This document shows positions 11,640 through 23,675 of a stretch of 64,000 nt of DNA, one piece after another (position 1 is the stretch's first letter; the number at the start of each line of letters is the position of its first letter). Position numbers and translations under genes: made by a program. The stretch comes from Medicago truncatula (taxonomy: Eukaryota > Streptophyta > Magnoliopsida > Fabales > Fabaceae), in the NCBI RefSeq assembly GCF_003473485.1, contig NC_053045.1:58012494-58076493 (forward strand), given 5' to 3'. Under the pieces are notes generated by a model. The model made no database searches. It was not told where the DNA came from and saw only the letters and a program-made list of their open reading frames with translations.

Positions 11640-12270
11640 ATGTTGCCAATTAACTAAGGAGGAGGAGGGGAATGAGAGATTTTACAATTATGCATTTTGT
11701 AAAATGTGTAAATTGTATAATGAAAAAAAGGGGAAATGATCCTTGTTTTTTGAAGAATGTTTATGGATCCCAATTTAACTAATTACAGATTGATGATATA
11801 GCCAATTAATCAACTATCCCTTAGCTGTTATACCAATTATTAATATGCAAGTCTAATTTCTCTATAATATTAATTTCTAAAGATTCAACTTACTTCATAC
11901 AATGTGAAGGTTGGTTGAATTTGCAAGAATTCAACTCATACTAGTATTCGTAAGAGTCCGAATCTCATTGTTGATTTGATAAACCTGTAAGTAAATTGTA
12001 TATTGTGATTTTTCTTGATCATGCGGAATAGACTCAACTAATGACTTCAACATTTATTTATAAGGTTGCGGAAAATTAGACAAAGCTTGCAATGTAAATA
12101 AGTGTAACATCATATCTTACCACCCTTGAACATTATCATAGAACACTAAATATCGTGGGAAAGAACCATGTGACCAATCACTAATGGAAGGAACTTCTTT
12201 TAGGGTTTAAGAATTCTTTGTTTTCGGATCAATAGCCTGAAAGTTGACATAAAAATGACGAGTAATTCAA
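11640..12270. other. 3' flank of the polygalacturonase and gene-less spacer
   Basis: The first about 120 bases are the probable 3' UTR. The rest is AT-rich spacer with no gene seen. Confidence 0.4.
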
Positions 12271-12274
12271 CTAC

Positions 12275-12678
12275 ATGAAATCCAATCTTGGAAATATAGT
12301 ATTCCACTCTTCTTTCTACTCAAGGTTTCAATACATTTCAAAATAGAGAAATTTATAGCGGAGCAGGTGCTATACGAGAACAATTAATTGATGGATTTAA
12401 GAATTATTATAGATTCTTCATTGGTAGAATGGAAAGAATTAGGAGAAGAGGGATCCATTGACAATGAAAATGAATGGGAAGATCGAGAAAAGTAGGAAGA
12501 AGAAAGAATTTTTTGGTTCAACGCATGGAATTAGCTAAGCAATTTATTCGAACAAGTATAGAACCAGAATGGAGGTTTTATGTCACTTGCCGGTTCTTCC
12601 TCCTGAATTGAGATTGATTATTCAAATAGATGGAGGAAAATTAATGAGTTCGGATATTAATGAATTTCATAGAAGTGC
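12275..12678 (+). pseudogene. rpoC1: Plastid rpoC1 fragment in nuclear DNA (NUPT)
   Basis: The stretch reads as plastid RNA polymerase beta' subunit from about EIQSWKYSIPLFFSTQGF, through GAGAIREQL and [13 protein letters not shown], to LPPELR-like and [15 protein letters not shown]. The frame changes several times (near 12395, 12500 and 12570), there are internal stops, and both ends of the gene are missing. Only about 400 bp of the roughly 2-kb gene are present. It is surrounded by nuclear repeats, with no plastid neighbour genes. This marks an old plastid-to-nucleus transfer and not an active gene. Confidence 0.82.
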
Positions 12679-12679
12679 A

Positions 12680-13460
12680 AAAGTTGAAATCTTATTTAAT
12701 GTGTCATTTTCACCGAAACAAAACTCAACGAACAAATTTCCACTCTAAACATTCCTTAAAAAAAATCGCTCCAAACATATTTTTGATACAAAATAATTTT
12801 ATAAAAAAAAAAAAACAAGAAGACCAAAATGCATTATATATGCACGGGTCGAATACTCCACTTATTTACCTTTAACATAAGTGGCTATTTTGTATAACAC
12901 ATTGCATAATCAAGGACTACTTTAAAATTATGATACATTGAGGGACTATTGTGGTTACTTTTAGAGACCAAATGACTGTCACCCCCTTTAAAAATGTAAG
13001 GATTGCAAAACTATTTCAGACACCGTCGTCTACTAATGATGCACAAACACCGGTCACAACATTGACAATGACAGCCGACATCGATAAAATTTTGAAGAAA
13101 TGACATAATTCAATGTAATTAAAAATATTGGTATCGAAACAACGTATGCTAAATACTGGAACATGTCTTCAATCAAAAATGATGGTACTAACAAAACTTG
13201 CAACAAGAGTTTGCCTTTCCAACCAGGTAATTAGAGGGAAACTTGTTGAGGAATATATGAAACTAGGAATGAATTGACTCCGAAAATTTAGAAATGAATA
13301 AAAAAAAAACGACTCTTTTGTTGTTTTATATTTTAAAGGGAAATTGAAACAAATTTAATCATCCCAATTTATTGATTTAGCACTAAATATTGATATGTTC
13401 TTTCTTACTAAATCAATGAATATACGAGGCAAAATTATAAAAGAAGTCTTTAAGTTTTGG
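12680..13460. other. Gene-less stretch
   Basis: AT-rich spacer. The segment 12890-13000 ('gggactattgtggttac', 'gagaccaaatgac') looks like a worn MITE arm of the 'gggaccaaa' type. No gene is supported. Confidence 0.3.
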
Positions 13461-13464
13461 TTTA

Positions 13465-13796
13465 ATCGTAGTTTCGGTCCTCCTATTTTTATCATTTTGC
13501 AGGATTGGTCCTCCTATTTTATAAAATTCTACAATTGTGGTCCCTCTATCATATTTTTGAACTATAAAAATGTGATGTGATAAATTTTAAATATCGTGTA
13601 ATATGATTTGAAGATGGAAAACGATCAACGTCCATTAAATTTTGTAACAAAATTCTCTTGAAAACTTCATTTAAAACATATCATATCACAATTAGACAAA
13701 GTATTTGATAGAGGAACAAAAATTATCAAATTTTAAAATAGGGGAACCAATTTTGCAAAATGATAAAAATAGGAGGTCAAAATTGCAATTAAGCGT
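13465..13796. mobile_element. Foldback MITE
   Basis: The left arm 'tttcggtcctcctatttttatcattttgcagg' is mirrored on the right by its reverse complement ending 'aaaataggaggtc...attgcaatt'. Both arms are about 100 bp or more. The flanks 'taagttttggttta' and 'taagtttttggttta' look like a direct repeat around the insertion. There is no coding content. Confidence 0.55.
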
Positions 13797-13855
13797 TAAG
13801 TTTTTGGTTTATAATAGATAAGTCTTTTAAATTATTTTTTCTTACTAAATGCACG

Positions 13856-14560
13856 TTTGATCTCCTATTTTAACTTAATTGGAATTTCAGTTCCCCTGTT
13901 TCTAAAAGCACTATTTTGGTCCCCCTGTTTTACAATTTTTGGATTTTTTTAGTCCCCGTCGCTTTTGATGACTTGTCACTCTCATTAATGATGTGGCAGT
14001 GACTTGGCATGTGTGTGTTGGATTATTCATTTTCCATGTCATTTATAAAATTAGTTTGAATTACATATTAAAAAACCAATTTAATTTAAAATATTTATAT
14101 ATAAAAGAATTAAAAGATTAAAATTAATTGAAATATATAACAAACCCTATAATTAACATGAATTGTTTTCCTCTTCTTCAAAAAAATATGAATTGTTTTC
14201 CTATTGTGAATTTTGTGAATGACTATGCTATTGAACAGTATTAATTTTGTTCCATTGCTTGCTTAAAATTTCTTGGTTTTTAAATTTGATTGATTTGGGA
14301 CAAAATGAAATTGAGGGTTTATTATATATTTCAATTAATTTTAATCTTTTAATTCTTTTATTTTCTTTTAAATTAATTAGTTTTTTATGATGTAATTCAA
14401 ATTAATTTTATAAATGACAAGAAAATGATATTAATGACATGGAAAATGAATAATCCAACACACACATGTTAAGTCATTCTCACATTATTCTTTAAAAAAA
14501 ACAAAATCATTGTCAAGATGAGAGTGACAAATCATCAAAAGTGATGATAGTGGTTTTAGA
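13856..14560. mobile_element. Foldback element, partly degraded
   Basis: Arms at about 13920-14105 and 14390-14560 are inverted repeats of each other. They share 'gatgacttgtcactctcatt', 'gtgtgttggattattcatttt' and 'aaattagtttgaattaca' with their complements. The right arm is more diverged. There is no gene inside. Confidence 0.55.
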
Positions 14561-14828
14561 GAAGATTTGTTATATTGTTTGGTATAAGAGAAAGAAGATA
14601 GAAATAGAAGAGAAATAAATGCTATTATTTTTAAAAAGACAAAAATATCTTTGATAAGACAACATTATAATTTATGATTAATTAAAAAATTAATGACATA
14701 TTAGATATTTTTGTCTTCTTCCCTCTTTCTTCTCACTTTTGAAGAGAAAACAAAAAGGTATGGGACCCACCATTTATTCTTCTCTCTTCTCAATTTCTCT
14801 TCTTACCAAACAAGAGAAATCTCCAACT

Positions 14829-14937
<109 letters not shown>

Positions 14938-15020
14938 CTCTCAAACCAAACAAAGGATTAGTCTTCAATACGGAAACCGGAATGAGAATTGTCGTTCCCA
15001 CATTGCATAAGGTTGTGGCA

Positions 15021-17840
15021 TACGAGTAATTGATATTTTTGTCTCCTCGGCAGTTAACTGTCGAAGTTTTAGAAATCTGGTTGCAGTTAACTGCCGAGGA
15101 AAACTCGGGAGTTAACTGCCAAAGAAAAAAAAAAAAAAAAAAAAACTCCTTCGGCACTTTACTGCCGAGGAACTATTTCATACCTTTTTTATTATACTGT
15201 TTTGTTAAAGCTTTAAAAAAGAGATAATCAAAATATAGTTGAATGGTGTTGATGATTTCAGAAGCTGGTGGGTGCTTCCTAGAATATGAAACGTGTTTGA
15301 TGATTTGTTGATTTTACATACAGGTTGTCATACCCCAATTTTTTACCCAAGATACCACTGACACGAGTTTTTTAACTCCGATCGGTTTCAGCCTTTTCAA
15401 TGAAAAATTCGGTAGGAAGGTATTTTAAAATACCTCATAATTGGTTCCGAGTCGGGCCCTCTTCTCTCTTTATTTATTTTTTTATTTTTTTATTTTTTTC
15501 TTTAAACTCCATCTTTTCTTTTTTTTGTTTATTGCTGTTTTTTTATTATTAGCATTATTTTTATTTTTATCCTTTTTCATTATTATTATCATTATTTCTT
15601 ATCCCTTTTTTTATTATTATTTTTGTCCAATAATTGGTGCAAGTGGTCACAAATTACTCTCAAGCCAAATTTTTGCTCAAACACCCACTGCTATATAACC
15701 ACAGCAGCACCACACGCCAAAAGGGGGGAATTTTTCAACACAGAATTTCAAATTGCAAAACCTGCAATCACAATATCCAAAACCAATCGCAGAAAGAAAC
15801 CCAACTCATTTCAAACCTTCACTGATCCATAAACAAACAAAAAACCACATTAACAACTAACAGTCCCACACCATAAATAAAAATCAAGATCGATCCACAA
15901 CAAACCCCAATCGTCCAGCAAGCTACGAAAGACCGGCCGAAACCCTTTCAAGCACATAACAACCAACTTCTTTTTCCAAAAACTAAAGGTAGTATTTTCT
16001 AATCTTAGATCTAGGGTCCGTTAAACCTCATTTCAAAAAACCGTTTTCAAAAAAGAAAGGAGAAGGGAAAGGGTAATCTTTTGGTAAAAATAAAATAAAA
16101 AAAAGGAGGAGTTTTTAACTCCGGCGCGGTGGCGCCGCCGCGAAAACTCGCCAGCCACCGCGCCGGAACCATCTCCGGTATTCTCTTCTCGTCGGAGAAG
16201 ATGAAGAAATTCTAGAGAGAAGGCAGAGCATCTCTCTCTAGAAATAAGAGAAGAGAGAGAAAGAGAAATAAAAATGAATATAAAAAAACCGGAGCTGGCT
16301 ATTTATAAAGGGATTGAACCGGTTCAACCTTTAAACCGGTCTGAACCGGTCTAATCCAGGCCCATACGTTTTTTTCTAAGGCCCAAGCTCAAATCTCTTT
16401 TATTTTATTCCTGCACCCCCCTGTTTACTTCCTGCACTCCGCAGCATCTAATTTTATTTCCTTTTTCATGCATTTTAATTTTCTCTTGCATTTTCTATTT
16501 TATCTTACATTAAAAGTACACATATCAATCCAGAGTGCTCTGGTCCTCAATTAATTGTTAATATTATATTCTTGTTTAATTTAATTATTCTCCAGAACAA
16601 TCTGGTCCTTGTTAACTAAATTAATCCATAGTGCTCTGGTCCTAAATTAATTGTTAATATTATATATTTTTTAATTTTCCTCCAGGTCTTATGCTTTTAT
16701 TTTCATTGCTCTGTTAGTTTAATTTTCACCTATTATCCAAAAACAACAAAAACATCAAAATATCAAAAATCACAAAAAATATTTTCATAACAAACCTTGA
16801 CTTTCAATCAAGTGATCGTTATTTTTATTTTCTTTCTTAATCACATTTCAAATCAATTCTAATTCATTTTTAAGTCAGTTTTCTTCAATCTAAAAAACAC
16901 AAATCAATTCTCATTTGCCACTTGGCTTTTTATTTCAAAACCTTTTTTCAAAATCTAATAAAAAACACTCAACCAATCAAACGTCAATTTATACCCCGAA
17001 CTACGAGGTTTTGATCCCTCACGGGTACGTAGGCAGAGGATGTTTGTCCTTTCAAATCAACTAAAAAACAATTTTCTTTTTTTTCTCTTCAATCAAAATC
17101 AATTTTCTTTTTCTTTTCAACTCATCATTCAATTTTATTTTCATCTTTTTAAAAGAAAGCAAGTTATAGCACAAAAAGTTAAATAAAATCAAGAGGTTCT
17201 CGTAGAGTACTACGAATATTTAGGGTGCTAACACCTTCCCAAAATATAACCAACCCCCGAACCCTAAATCTCTTCAAAATGGATGGTTTAGAACTTTTTC
17301 CCCTTAAAAAAAAATTTGTTCAGTCGTGAAATAAAAAATGAGTCAAAAGTCAATCAAATGACCTTAACCTCCGAAAAATGACGCGACAGAGGTACACATT
17401 GATTTTACATACAGGTACACTACATGTTTCTAAATTAATTGTGTTTATATAAACAAAATACCATTATATCTTGGCTTATTTATAAGCAAGAAAGAACTAA
17501 ATTTGATGATTTCTAAATTAAACTCAATTTAATAATTATCTCTTAGTCTCAATGCAAAATTGATGTTGTGATTATTGTAATCGAGTATATTCTCTTATCT
17601 CTTAGCTGTGCTGCAAGAGTTGGAAAATTATTTATTTTCTAAGATTTTAAAATTATACAGTCATGTACCGCAAGAGCAAGAGGAGTGCTTCAATATAATA
17701 AAAAAGGTATGAAATAGTTCCTCGGCACTCGGCAATAAAATGCCGAAGGAGTTTTTTTTATTTTTTTTTCTTCGACAGTTAACCCGGATTTCTAAAACTT
17801 CAACATTTAACTGTCGAGGGGCAAAAACGTCAATTACTCG
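15021..17840. mobile_element. TIR (foldback) DNA element split by a solo LTR
   Basis: The left arm (15021-about 15197) and right arm (about 17689-17840) are inverted repeats. Both start with 'cgagtaattga' and share the cassette 'cggcagttaactg', 'gaagttttagaaatc', 'aactccttcggca' and 'gaactatttcatacctttttta'. The 7-bp direct repeat 'tgtggca' flanks it exactly at 15014-15020 and 17841-17847. Without the 2.06-kb LTR insert and its duplication the element would be about 0.75 kb. It has no coding capacity. The right end lies 87 bp before the MORF start codon, so it forms that gene's immediate upstream region. Confidence 0.8.
15326..17388 (+). mobile_element. Solo LTR of a large gypsy-type (Ogre/Tat-like) retroelement
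   Basis: A 2.06-kb terminal repeat begins 'tgtcataccccaa' and ends 'gacgcgaca', the canonical TG...CA. It is bordered by 'caggt' (15321-15325) and 'gaggt' (17389-17393), a 5-bp duplication with one change. A promoter-like 'ctatttataaagg' lies near 16300, and the 3' part contains the 'gggtacgtaggcag' motif common in large legume LTRs. No internal coding region is present, so this is a solo LTR left by recombination. It is a fossil, moderately old, and younger than the TIR element it interrupts. The family name is inferred from length and motifs. Confidence 0.75.
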
Positions 17841-17927
17841 TGTGGCAGATCATCCTTCTGCAAGTGGTAGCAATTCTCAACCGGAATAGGTTACTTCTCA
17901 CTCATTCAGTAGCAAGAGTTCGAAAAA

Positions 17928-19466
17928 ATGGCGTACACGAATGCCAGGCGCACACTAGCATCCATTCTAACACGAGCACTTTCTTCTTCATCATCATCTG
18001 GAATCGCTTCTCTCAATCGCACACGTTTCGCTTTCGCGTTATCCTCCGCTTCCAGACAAACCCTACCCATCCCTCACTCGTTCCCGGTTCGTTTCAAATC
18101 ATCGGGTTCGGGTTATTCTCCATTGAACGATCCATCTCCAAATTGGAGCAATCGTCCTCCAAAGGAAACCATTCTTCTCGATGGATGTGATTACGAACAC
18201 TGGCTAATTATTATGGAGTTTCCTGATAACCCTAAACCCTCTGAAGATGAAATGGTTAATAGCTATGTTAAAACCCTAGCTCAAGTTCTCGGAAGGTTCC
18301 TAATTCTAATGCTTTCGCTTTTCATTTTTCATAATTTATTAGGATTCTTCTTTTCTATTTTCTATTTTTTTTTTTTAAATTTTCGTGTTTTGATTTTTGT
18401 TGTAGCGAGGAAGAGGCTAAGAAGAAGATATACTCTGTTTCTACTTCTACATATATAGGTTTTGGTGCTCTTGTTTCGGAAGAGCTTTCTTATAAAATCA
18501 AAGGTGATTCATTTTGTTCTTTACGAATCCCAGTTTAGCTTATTTGAGGTTTTTGTTTTTGTTAGTCGTTAGGGTTGAATAAACAACAATTAAGCGTGAT
18601 AGCATAATTTCTTATCATATAAGTATAAGCGCATTTCTTTAACAAAAGATAAACTAAAGTCGAACCTTGTTTGTATAAGTTATAAGCTGTTTTCGTAAGC
18701 TATCCTTGAGAGCTTATGGTAATAATATGAAAAATAGCTTACAGAGATGTCATAAGCTGTTTCCATAAGCTCCCTCAAACAGTTTTAGAAGTGTTTATGT
18801 TAGAAGTTTGGCTCAACACGCCATTACGGCCTATGGTGTTACCATGGCGGGCATTCATTCACAAATTTCTTATGGTGGTTGTCCAAAAGTCCGCCACTCC
18901 ATTCTGCCATGGCGTTACCATGACCGCAATTTAACAACACTCACTGTACATAAGCACTTATCAAATTGGGCCTTATAAGTTATAAGTATTTGGTTCTGGA
19001 TAATTGGCAATTACCATATATGTTTGACATTCCGTGGCATGTTTTTCTGCCTTTGTAGAGTTGCCGGGAGTTCTTTGGGTGCTGCCGGATTCATATCTTG
19101 ATGTTCCTAACAAGGATTATGGAGGTGAGTGGAGTTGTTTAAACTAAGAGCTTGGTTAATTGTTACATCATTGTTTGTTGTCTTGACCACTCTCGGGGAA
19201 TTTCAGGTGATTTGTTTGTTGATGGGAAAGTAATTCCTAGGCCACAATATAGATATGCTGAAAGGGCACCAAGTAGAAATAGACCTCGTCCACGACATGA
19301 TAGGCGACGCGAAACTATGCAAGTTGAAAGGAGAGATCCTAATCAAAGACAGAATTGGAACCAAGTTCAGGGAGAACATATGCAGCCATCAAATCCAATG
19401 AATAGCCAAAACTCGGCTTCAGGTGGAGAAAGCCATGAAATGTTTAATAGGAGGAACTCTGGTTGA
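17928..19466 (+). CDS. MORF/RIP (DAG-like) organellar RNA-editing factor
   Basis: Four exons: 17928-18295, 18406-18503, 19059-19124 and 19207-19466, all in frame with GT-AG borders, encoding 263 residues. Residues 1 to about 55 are rich in Ser, Arg and Ala with few acids, an organellar (probably mitochondrial) targeting peptide. The MORF box follows: [18 protein letters not shown] and LIIMEFP, then [34 protein letters not shown], and [19 protein letters not shown] with [12 protein letters not shown]. The C-terminus is low-complexity, rich in Arg, Gln and Asn. Family members bind PPR proteins and are needed for C-to-U editing in mitochondria or plastids. The sequence is closest in memory to the MORF4/5/6 group. 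Transposon ends lie just upstream, and intron 2 carries a MITE. Confidence 0.92.
18590..18975. mobile_element. Nested MITEs in intron 2 of the MORF gene
   Basis: Repeated 'ataagctgttt...taagct' motifs, with outer 'aagcgcat' and 'aagcacttatcaa' ends, mark a 'cataagc' MITE. A second segment of about 140 bp (18800-18945) interrupts it, with inverted 'cgccattacggcc', 'ttaccatggcgg' and 'ccatggcgttaccatg' sequences. The same outer family is found at 25260-25450. Confidence 0.5.
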
Positions 19467-19659
19467 GAAATTGTCTCTCGTATAGATGATAGTACCAAGT
19501 TTTTCAGATAGAGAATTTTGATTTAAGGTTTTGAGGTGATATTTTTTACTCTTTTTTGTTTGTTTAGAAAATGCTTGTGGCAGAGCTTGACATTTGATCA
19601 TCGTTTTTAGCACCATTATGAATTATTATAAAGTTGAGACTTGTGTATGCTGTGGGCTT

Positions 19660-20400
19660 TACTCATTGCTTCCAGTGTCGTTTTAGTCTTTTTCATCTAT
19701 GTTTTGATCTGTAATACATATCACTGATTGTGAAAATTGATTAGTTGAAACAGTTATGTTGTTTTCTATAAGGCAGATATCTGTCTTGCATCATCTGAAG
19801 TTCATTTATTTTTTTAGGGATCTGAAGTTCTTCTTTACAAGTCCTCAATGTCTTGTCAATATACCTAACATGTCACGAAACCTTGAAAATTGAAGTTACT
19901 TATTAAGTTTTTTTGTTTGGAATTGCCACTCTATGGAGGATTTTGATCATTCTCCATAGAATTTTTTGCTTGATTGCATTTATCAATATTATTCCAATCA
20001 TCTCATGTTTGAGTCTCATTCTTGACAATGTAGTATAAATTTTGGACTTGATGCATTAGTCATATCAGTACTTTTAATTTTCTCCAGAGACCAACTTATA
20101 GTGAGTTTTATTTTTTAATTTGAGTATGACTTAAACACAACACAAGAGACTTAGTTTATTGAGTTGAATATTGAACAAATCGACATTAAGGCTCCCACTT
20201 AAGAGTTTAGATATTCTTGCACTTTGGGTCAGATTTAATTTTGAAATTACTGGTTTTGACTATTTCATTCTAGTGTTATTTGGTCTTCATCCAGTATTTG
20301 TAATCATAGGTGAATTAAATATGAGAAATTCTTAAAGAATACGTTTTCACCCTAAGTAATGTTCAATAACAATGTAATTTTTTTTCACAAATGTTTAATT
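19660..20400. other. Gene-less stretch
   Basis: Downstream flank of the MORF gene. AT-rich, with no supported feature. Confidence 0.35.
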
Positions 20401-20403
20401 TTA

Positions 20404-21960
20404 GGCTAAATTAATCAAATGGTCCCTCAACTAATTACCAGTTTTCATTTTGGTCCCATAAGTTCTATAATTATCATTTTGGTCCCCTCAACTTTTGCTC
20501 CGTCATTCAATTTGGTCTCTACCGTTAGTTTCTTAATGCCTAATTTTTTTGATTTGATTCTAACCATTTGATTGCAGGTCCGTTGTATCTAATAGTGAAC
20601 CATCAACACCTAATTTTTTTCCTTTTCTTCATCTTCTCTCTTCTTGCTTAGATCTTCATCAAACTTTTTCAGAATATTTTTTCTTCTTTAACACAGCAAC
20701 CACCATCGGTTAATTTTTTTTTTTTACTAACATCTAATTTTTCATACTTTTCTTCATATGCTTCTTTCCTCTTTATCTTTGTTAACTTCAAAATATTCAT
20801 CAATCAAATCCTTTCAAAATTATCATTATCATTATTAACTAATATTCATCAATTCTTTCAAAATAAAGAATAAAAACTAATGTTCATTTGTCTTTATCAA
20901 AGATCTTCATCACCTTCATATGAAACTCATAAGAAAAGAAAAAAAAAAACTCTTTATTAAACTATAAAAGGAATGTTCAACCAAAAGTGAAAACAAAGGT
21001 CAGCATTCAACAAAAATGTGAGTTACAGAGAGAGATGACTGAAATAAAAACACCAAAATTTCAATTTCTTCACCCATATTTATCAGCATTCAACAAGATA
21101 AAATGAATGTTGGATTTCGAATTGGAAAAATCTAGATTTGCAACAACCATAAGCCCTTCATATCGAACAATGGAAAAATTTGGATTTGCAATCACAATCA
21201 TATGTCGTTCATCAGGATTTGCAATCGCTCCTTTTTCAAGCTCCTCCATAGCCTTAATCTCTGCCTGAAACCTCGGGTCCATTTACTTCACAAACTCATC
21301 AGTAAACCCGACCCGGCTCACATCCAGATACAGACCAAATTCCTTGTGCTGATATAGCCAGTCCACGTAACGCCGCCATAGAGCACGTAGATCCGACGGT
21401 GGTGGTTTGTGGATTGAACGGCGGAGAGATCCATTCCGGTTGGAATTTCAAGTGCAACAGAGCGAGTTGGAGGGAGTTTGGGTCGGGTTTGGTATATAGG
21501 AAGATTTTGTGAACGACATCGTATTGGAATAGAGGATGCGTTTTGGTTTTTTTTTTTTTTTTTATTGTTGAGTGTTTCTGAAGATGAATAAATGCTTGAG
21601 ATTGAAGCCATGATGGGATTGGAAAATTGAAATGAAATGAAATGAAAATGAAATTGAAAGGGAAATGAGTCGGGATAATGCTATGAAATTGAAAGGGAAA
21701 ATTGATGAATTTCTGAAAAAAAATTATGAAGCATAACCAAGGTGATGAATAAGAGGAAGGAAGAAGATGAAGAATGGTATATTAAGTTAGTTGTTTTGGT
21801 CCACTGTAAGATACAATAGACATGCATGATCTAATGGTTCTCTTTTAATAAAAAATATCAAACGGTTTAAATTAAAATAATTAACAGGATCTACAGTGGA
21901 CCACTCTTTAGGTTGGTCCACCATAGCCATTTGAACAACCATTTGGTGGACAACTCATGA
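20404..21960. mobile_element. Foldback element carrying a plastid PGI gene fragment
   Basis: The left arm starts 'ggctaaattaatcaaatggtccctcaac'. Parts of it ('ttgtatctaatagtgaacca') are inverted relative to the right side ('ggtccactgtaagatacaa' near 21800). The arms are diverged, the right terminus is not clean and no exact target duplication was found, so both ends are approximate. Between the arms lies the gene fragment listed next. Confidence 0.45.
21200..21611 (-). pseudogene. Fragment of plastid glucose-6-phosphate isomerase (5' part), probably transposon-captured
   Basis: On the minus strand the sequence begins MASISSIYSSSE, resembling the plastid PGI transit peptide, and includes ARSVA-like TRSVALEI. 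In another frame it then reads [31 protein letters not shown], a stop, then MDPRFQAEIKAMEELEKG and AIANPDE. These blocks match, in order, the N-terminal region of plant chloroplast phosphoglucose isomerase as I know it. The piece is frameshifted, has a stop before MDPRFQ and ends long before the catalytic domain. It cannot encode an enzyme. Confidence 0.75.
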
Positions 21961-21964
21961 GACA

Positions 21965-23560
21965 ACCATAATTTACAAAGAAAAAGTTGGTATTGACACG
22001 AAAATCAAAGCAATAGAGAGATAAAGTAAAAAATAATGTGACTATGAGAGAAAAAATTATCATAAAAGTTGTCAAAAAATATATGTTTAACTATCATTTC
22101 TCATTTTATCATGCACAAGTTACCATAATTCTCTTTTGCACCTTTCCCCCTCTCCTACTATCGCTCAACTCGTGGCTTGGAAATTCGTCGGCAGTGGATT
22201 CACCACCATTTATACGTCTTTCTTAGCTTTGCCGCATATAGAGGCAATGAAAGTTTAAATTGTTGTTACTAGAACTCTAGAAGTGTCATTTCGACCGCAT
22301 TGAGAGGAGTCAAGTTTGAGGTTACACAGATAAAGTTGTTACTAAGTTCATTTGTATCAACAAGGATCAAGGACACAAAGGAAAGGAAGTTGAATTGGAA
22401 ATCATTCCTTGAAATTGCGGACTACTTAGGATGTTTTTGAAATTGGGATTAGTTTTTATCCAAAACCGCAAGTCTGGCCTTGTTTCACCATAGAAAACAA
22501 GAAGCTACTATTTATTGCTTTTGAAAAACGCCCATCCAAACCCTCCCACAGCTCCGAACATAGATTTAGAGCTCGTTTTTTTTTTTTTTAAGGAAATAAT
22601 CAGTTTTAAGAGTTTTGCATTTGTTTGTTTCAGCTTTTTAAAAAAATTAGTATCTAAAAACAACTTCAAAATAAGAAGTTGTTAAGAGCAACTTCTCAAA
22701 AAATAAATTTTTTTTAGAGGAGGGAGAAAATATTGTTTAAAAGATTGAACTAATTTTGTAACAAATAATCCCTTTTATATAGTTGTATCCAAACAAACTA
22801 GATTATTTATTTTTAAAAAGTGATTTTTATTACGGTAAACAAATACAAAATAAATTCTGATTTTTCATAAAATCTCGAAAATATAATCTCTAAATTTTTA
22901 TGGCAAAATAACTTCTATTTTAATCCGTAACAAACGGACCCTTAATGTATATTTAACCCCTTTTTGTAGGAGGTAAATTTGATTCTTGAGGACTGCACTT
23001 GATTTTAACATGTATTGAATTATGAATATTTTTGATTAAAATTGATTATGTTTTCAAAATGGATTTTAACTTAGATAAAATTTAAAGTTTTTGTCAATAC
23101 AATTGGTTTCAAACCATTTATATATGAATGTATTTAAATATGTATTTCCATTTAAATCACTTTTAACTAAAATTAAATTTTTCCTTAAAAAAGAAACTAA
23201 AACTAAATTTTAAAATCAATTTTTAATACCACAAAACCAAACGCACAATGCTTAAAAAAAAAAAAAAAAAAAAACAAACGCACATTCAGCGATTTTGTTA
23301 AAAATCTCTGAAAAACTAATCTGTAAATTATTTAATATCTAAATCAATTTTTTATTCCATCATCAAAATCTTTACCCAACAACAATTTGATTTGATAGTT
23401 ACCTTTGGTTGAAAAATCACCGCCACACAATTGGCTTTTGGTACGTGCAATGCAATGATCTCATTTTGTATAATTAATGAGTCATTTAGCTGTTAATTGG
23501 TTTATTAATATCCTGGTCCAGCTTAAAAAAATAAAAAAAAACCGAAGTTTTTCATTTAAC
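21965..23560. other. Gene-less stretch
   Basis: Spacer and degraded repeat. The region 22440-22950 has MITE-like flanks ('gtttttgaaattggg...', 'taacaaacggaccctta'). An A run lies at 23252-23273. No gene is supported before the TPR gene leader near 23570. Confidence 0.35.
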
Positions 23561-23675
23561 GGGTACTATTACAAGATCACAGAGATTACCAAAAATAACG
23601 ATCAATCATCAAAGAACAGAAAATACAACTTTTCCATACAAATTTCTTCATCTTCATTTTCCAGATCTTTCAAAG

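Noticed and set aside
15441-15832. Open frames inside the solo LTR
   Set aside because: LTRs do not normally encode proteins, and the frames are T-rich low-complexity translations. The region is fully explained as a terminal repeat.
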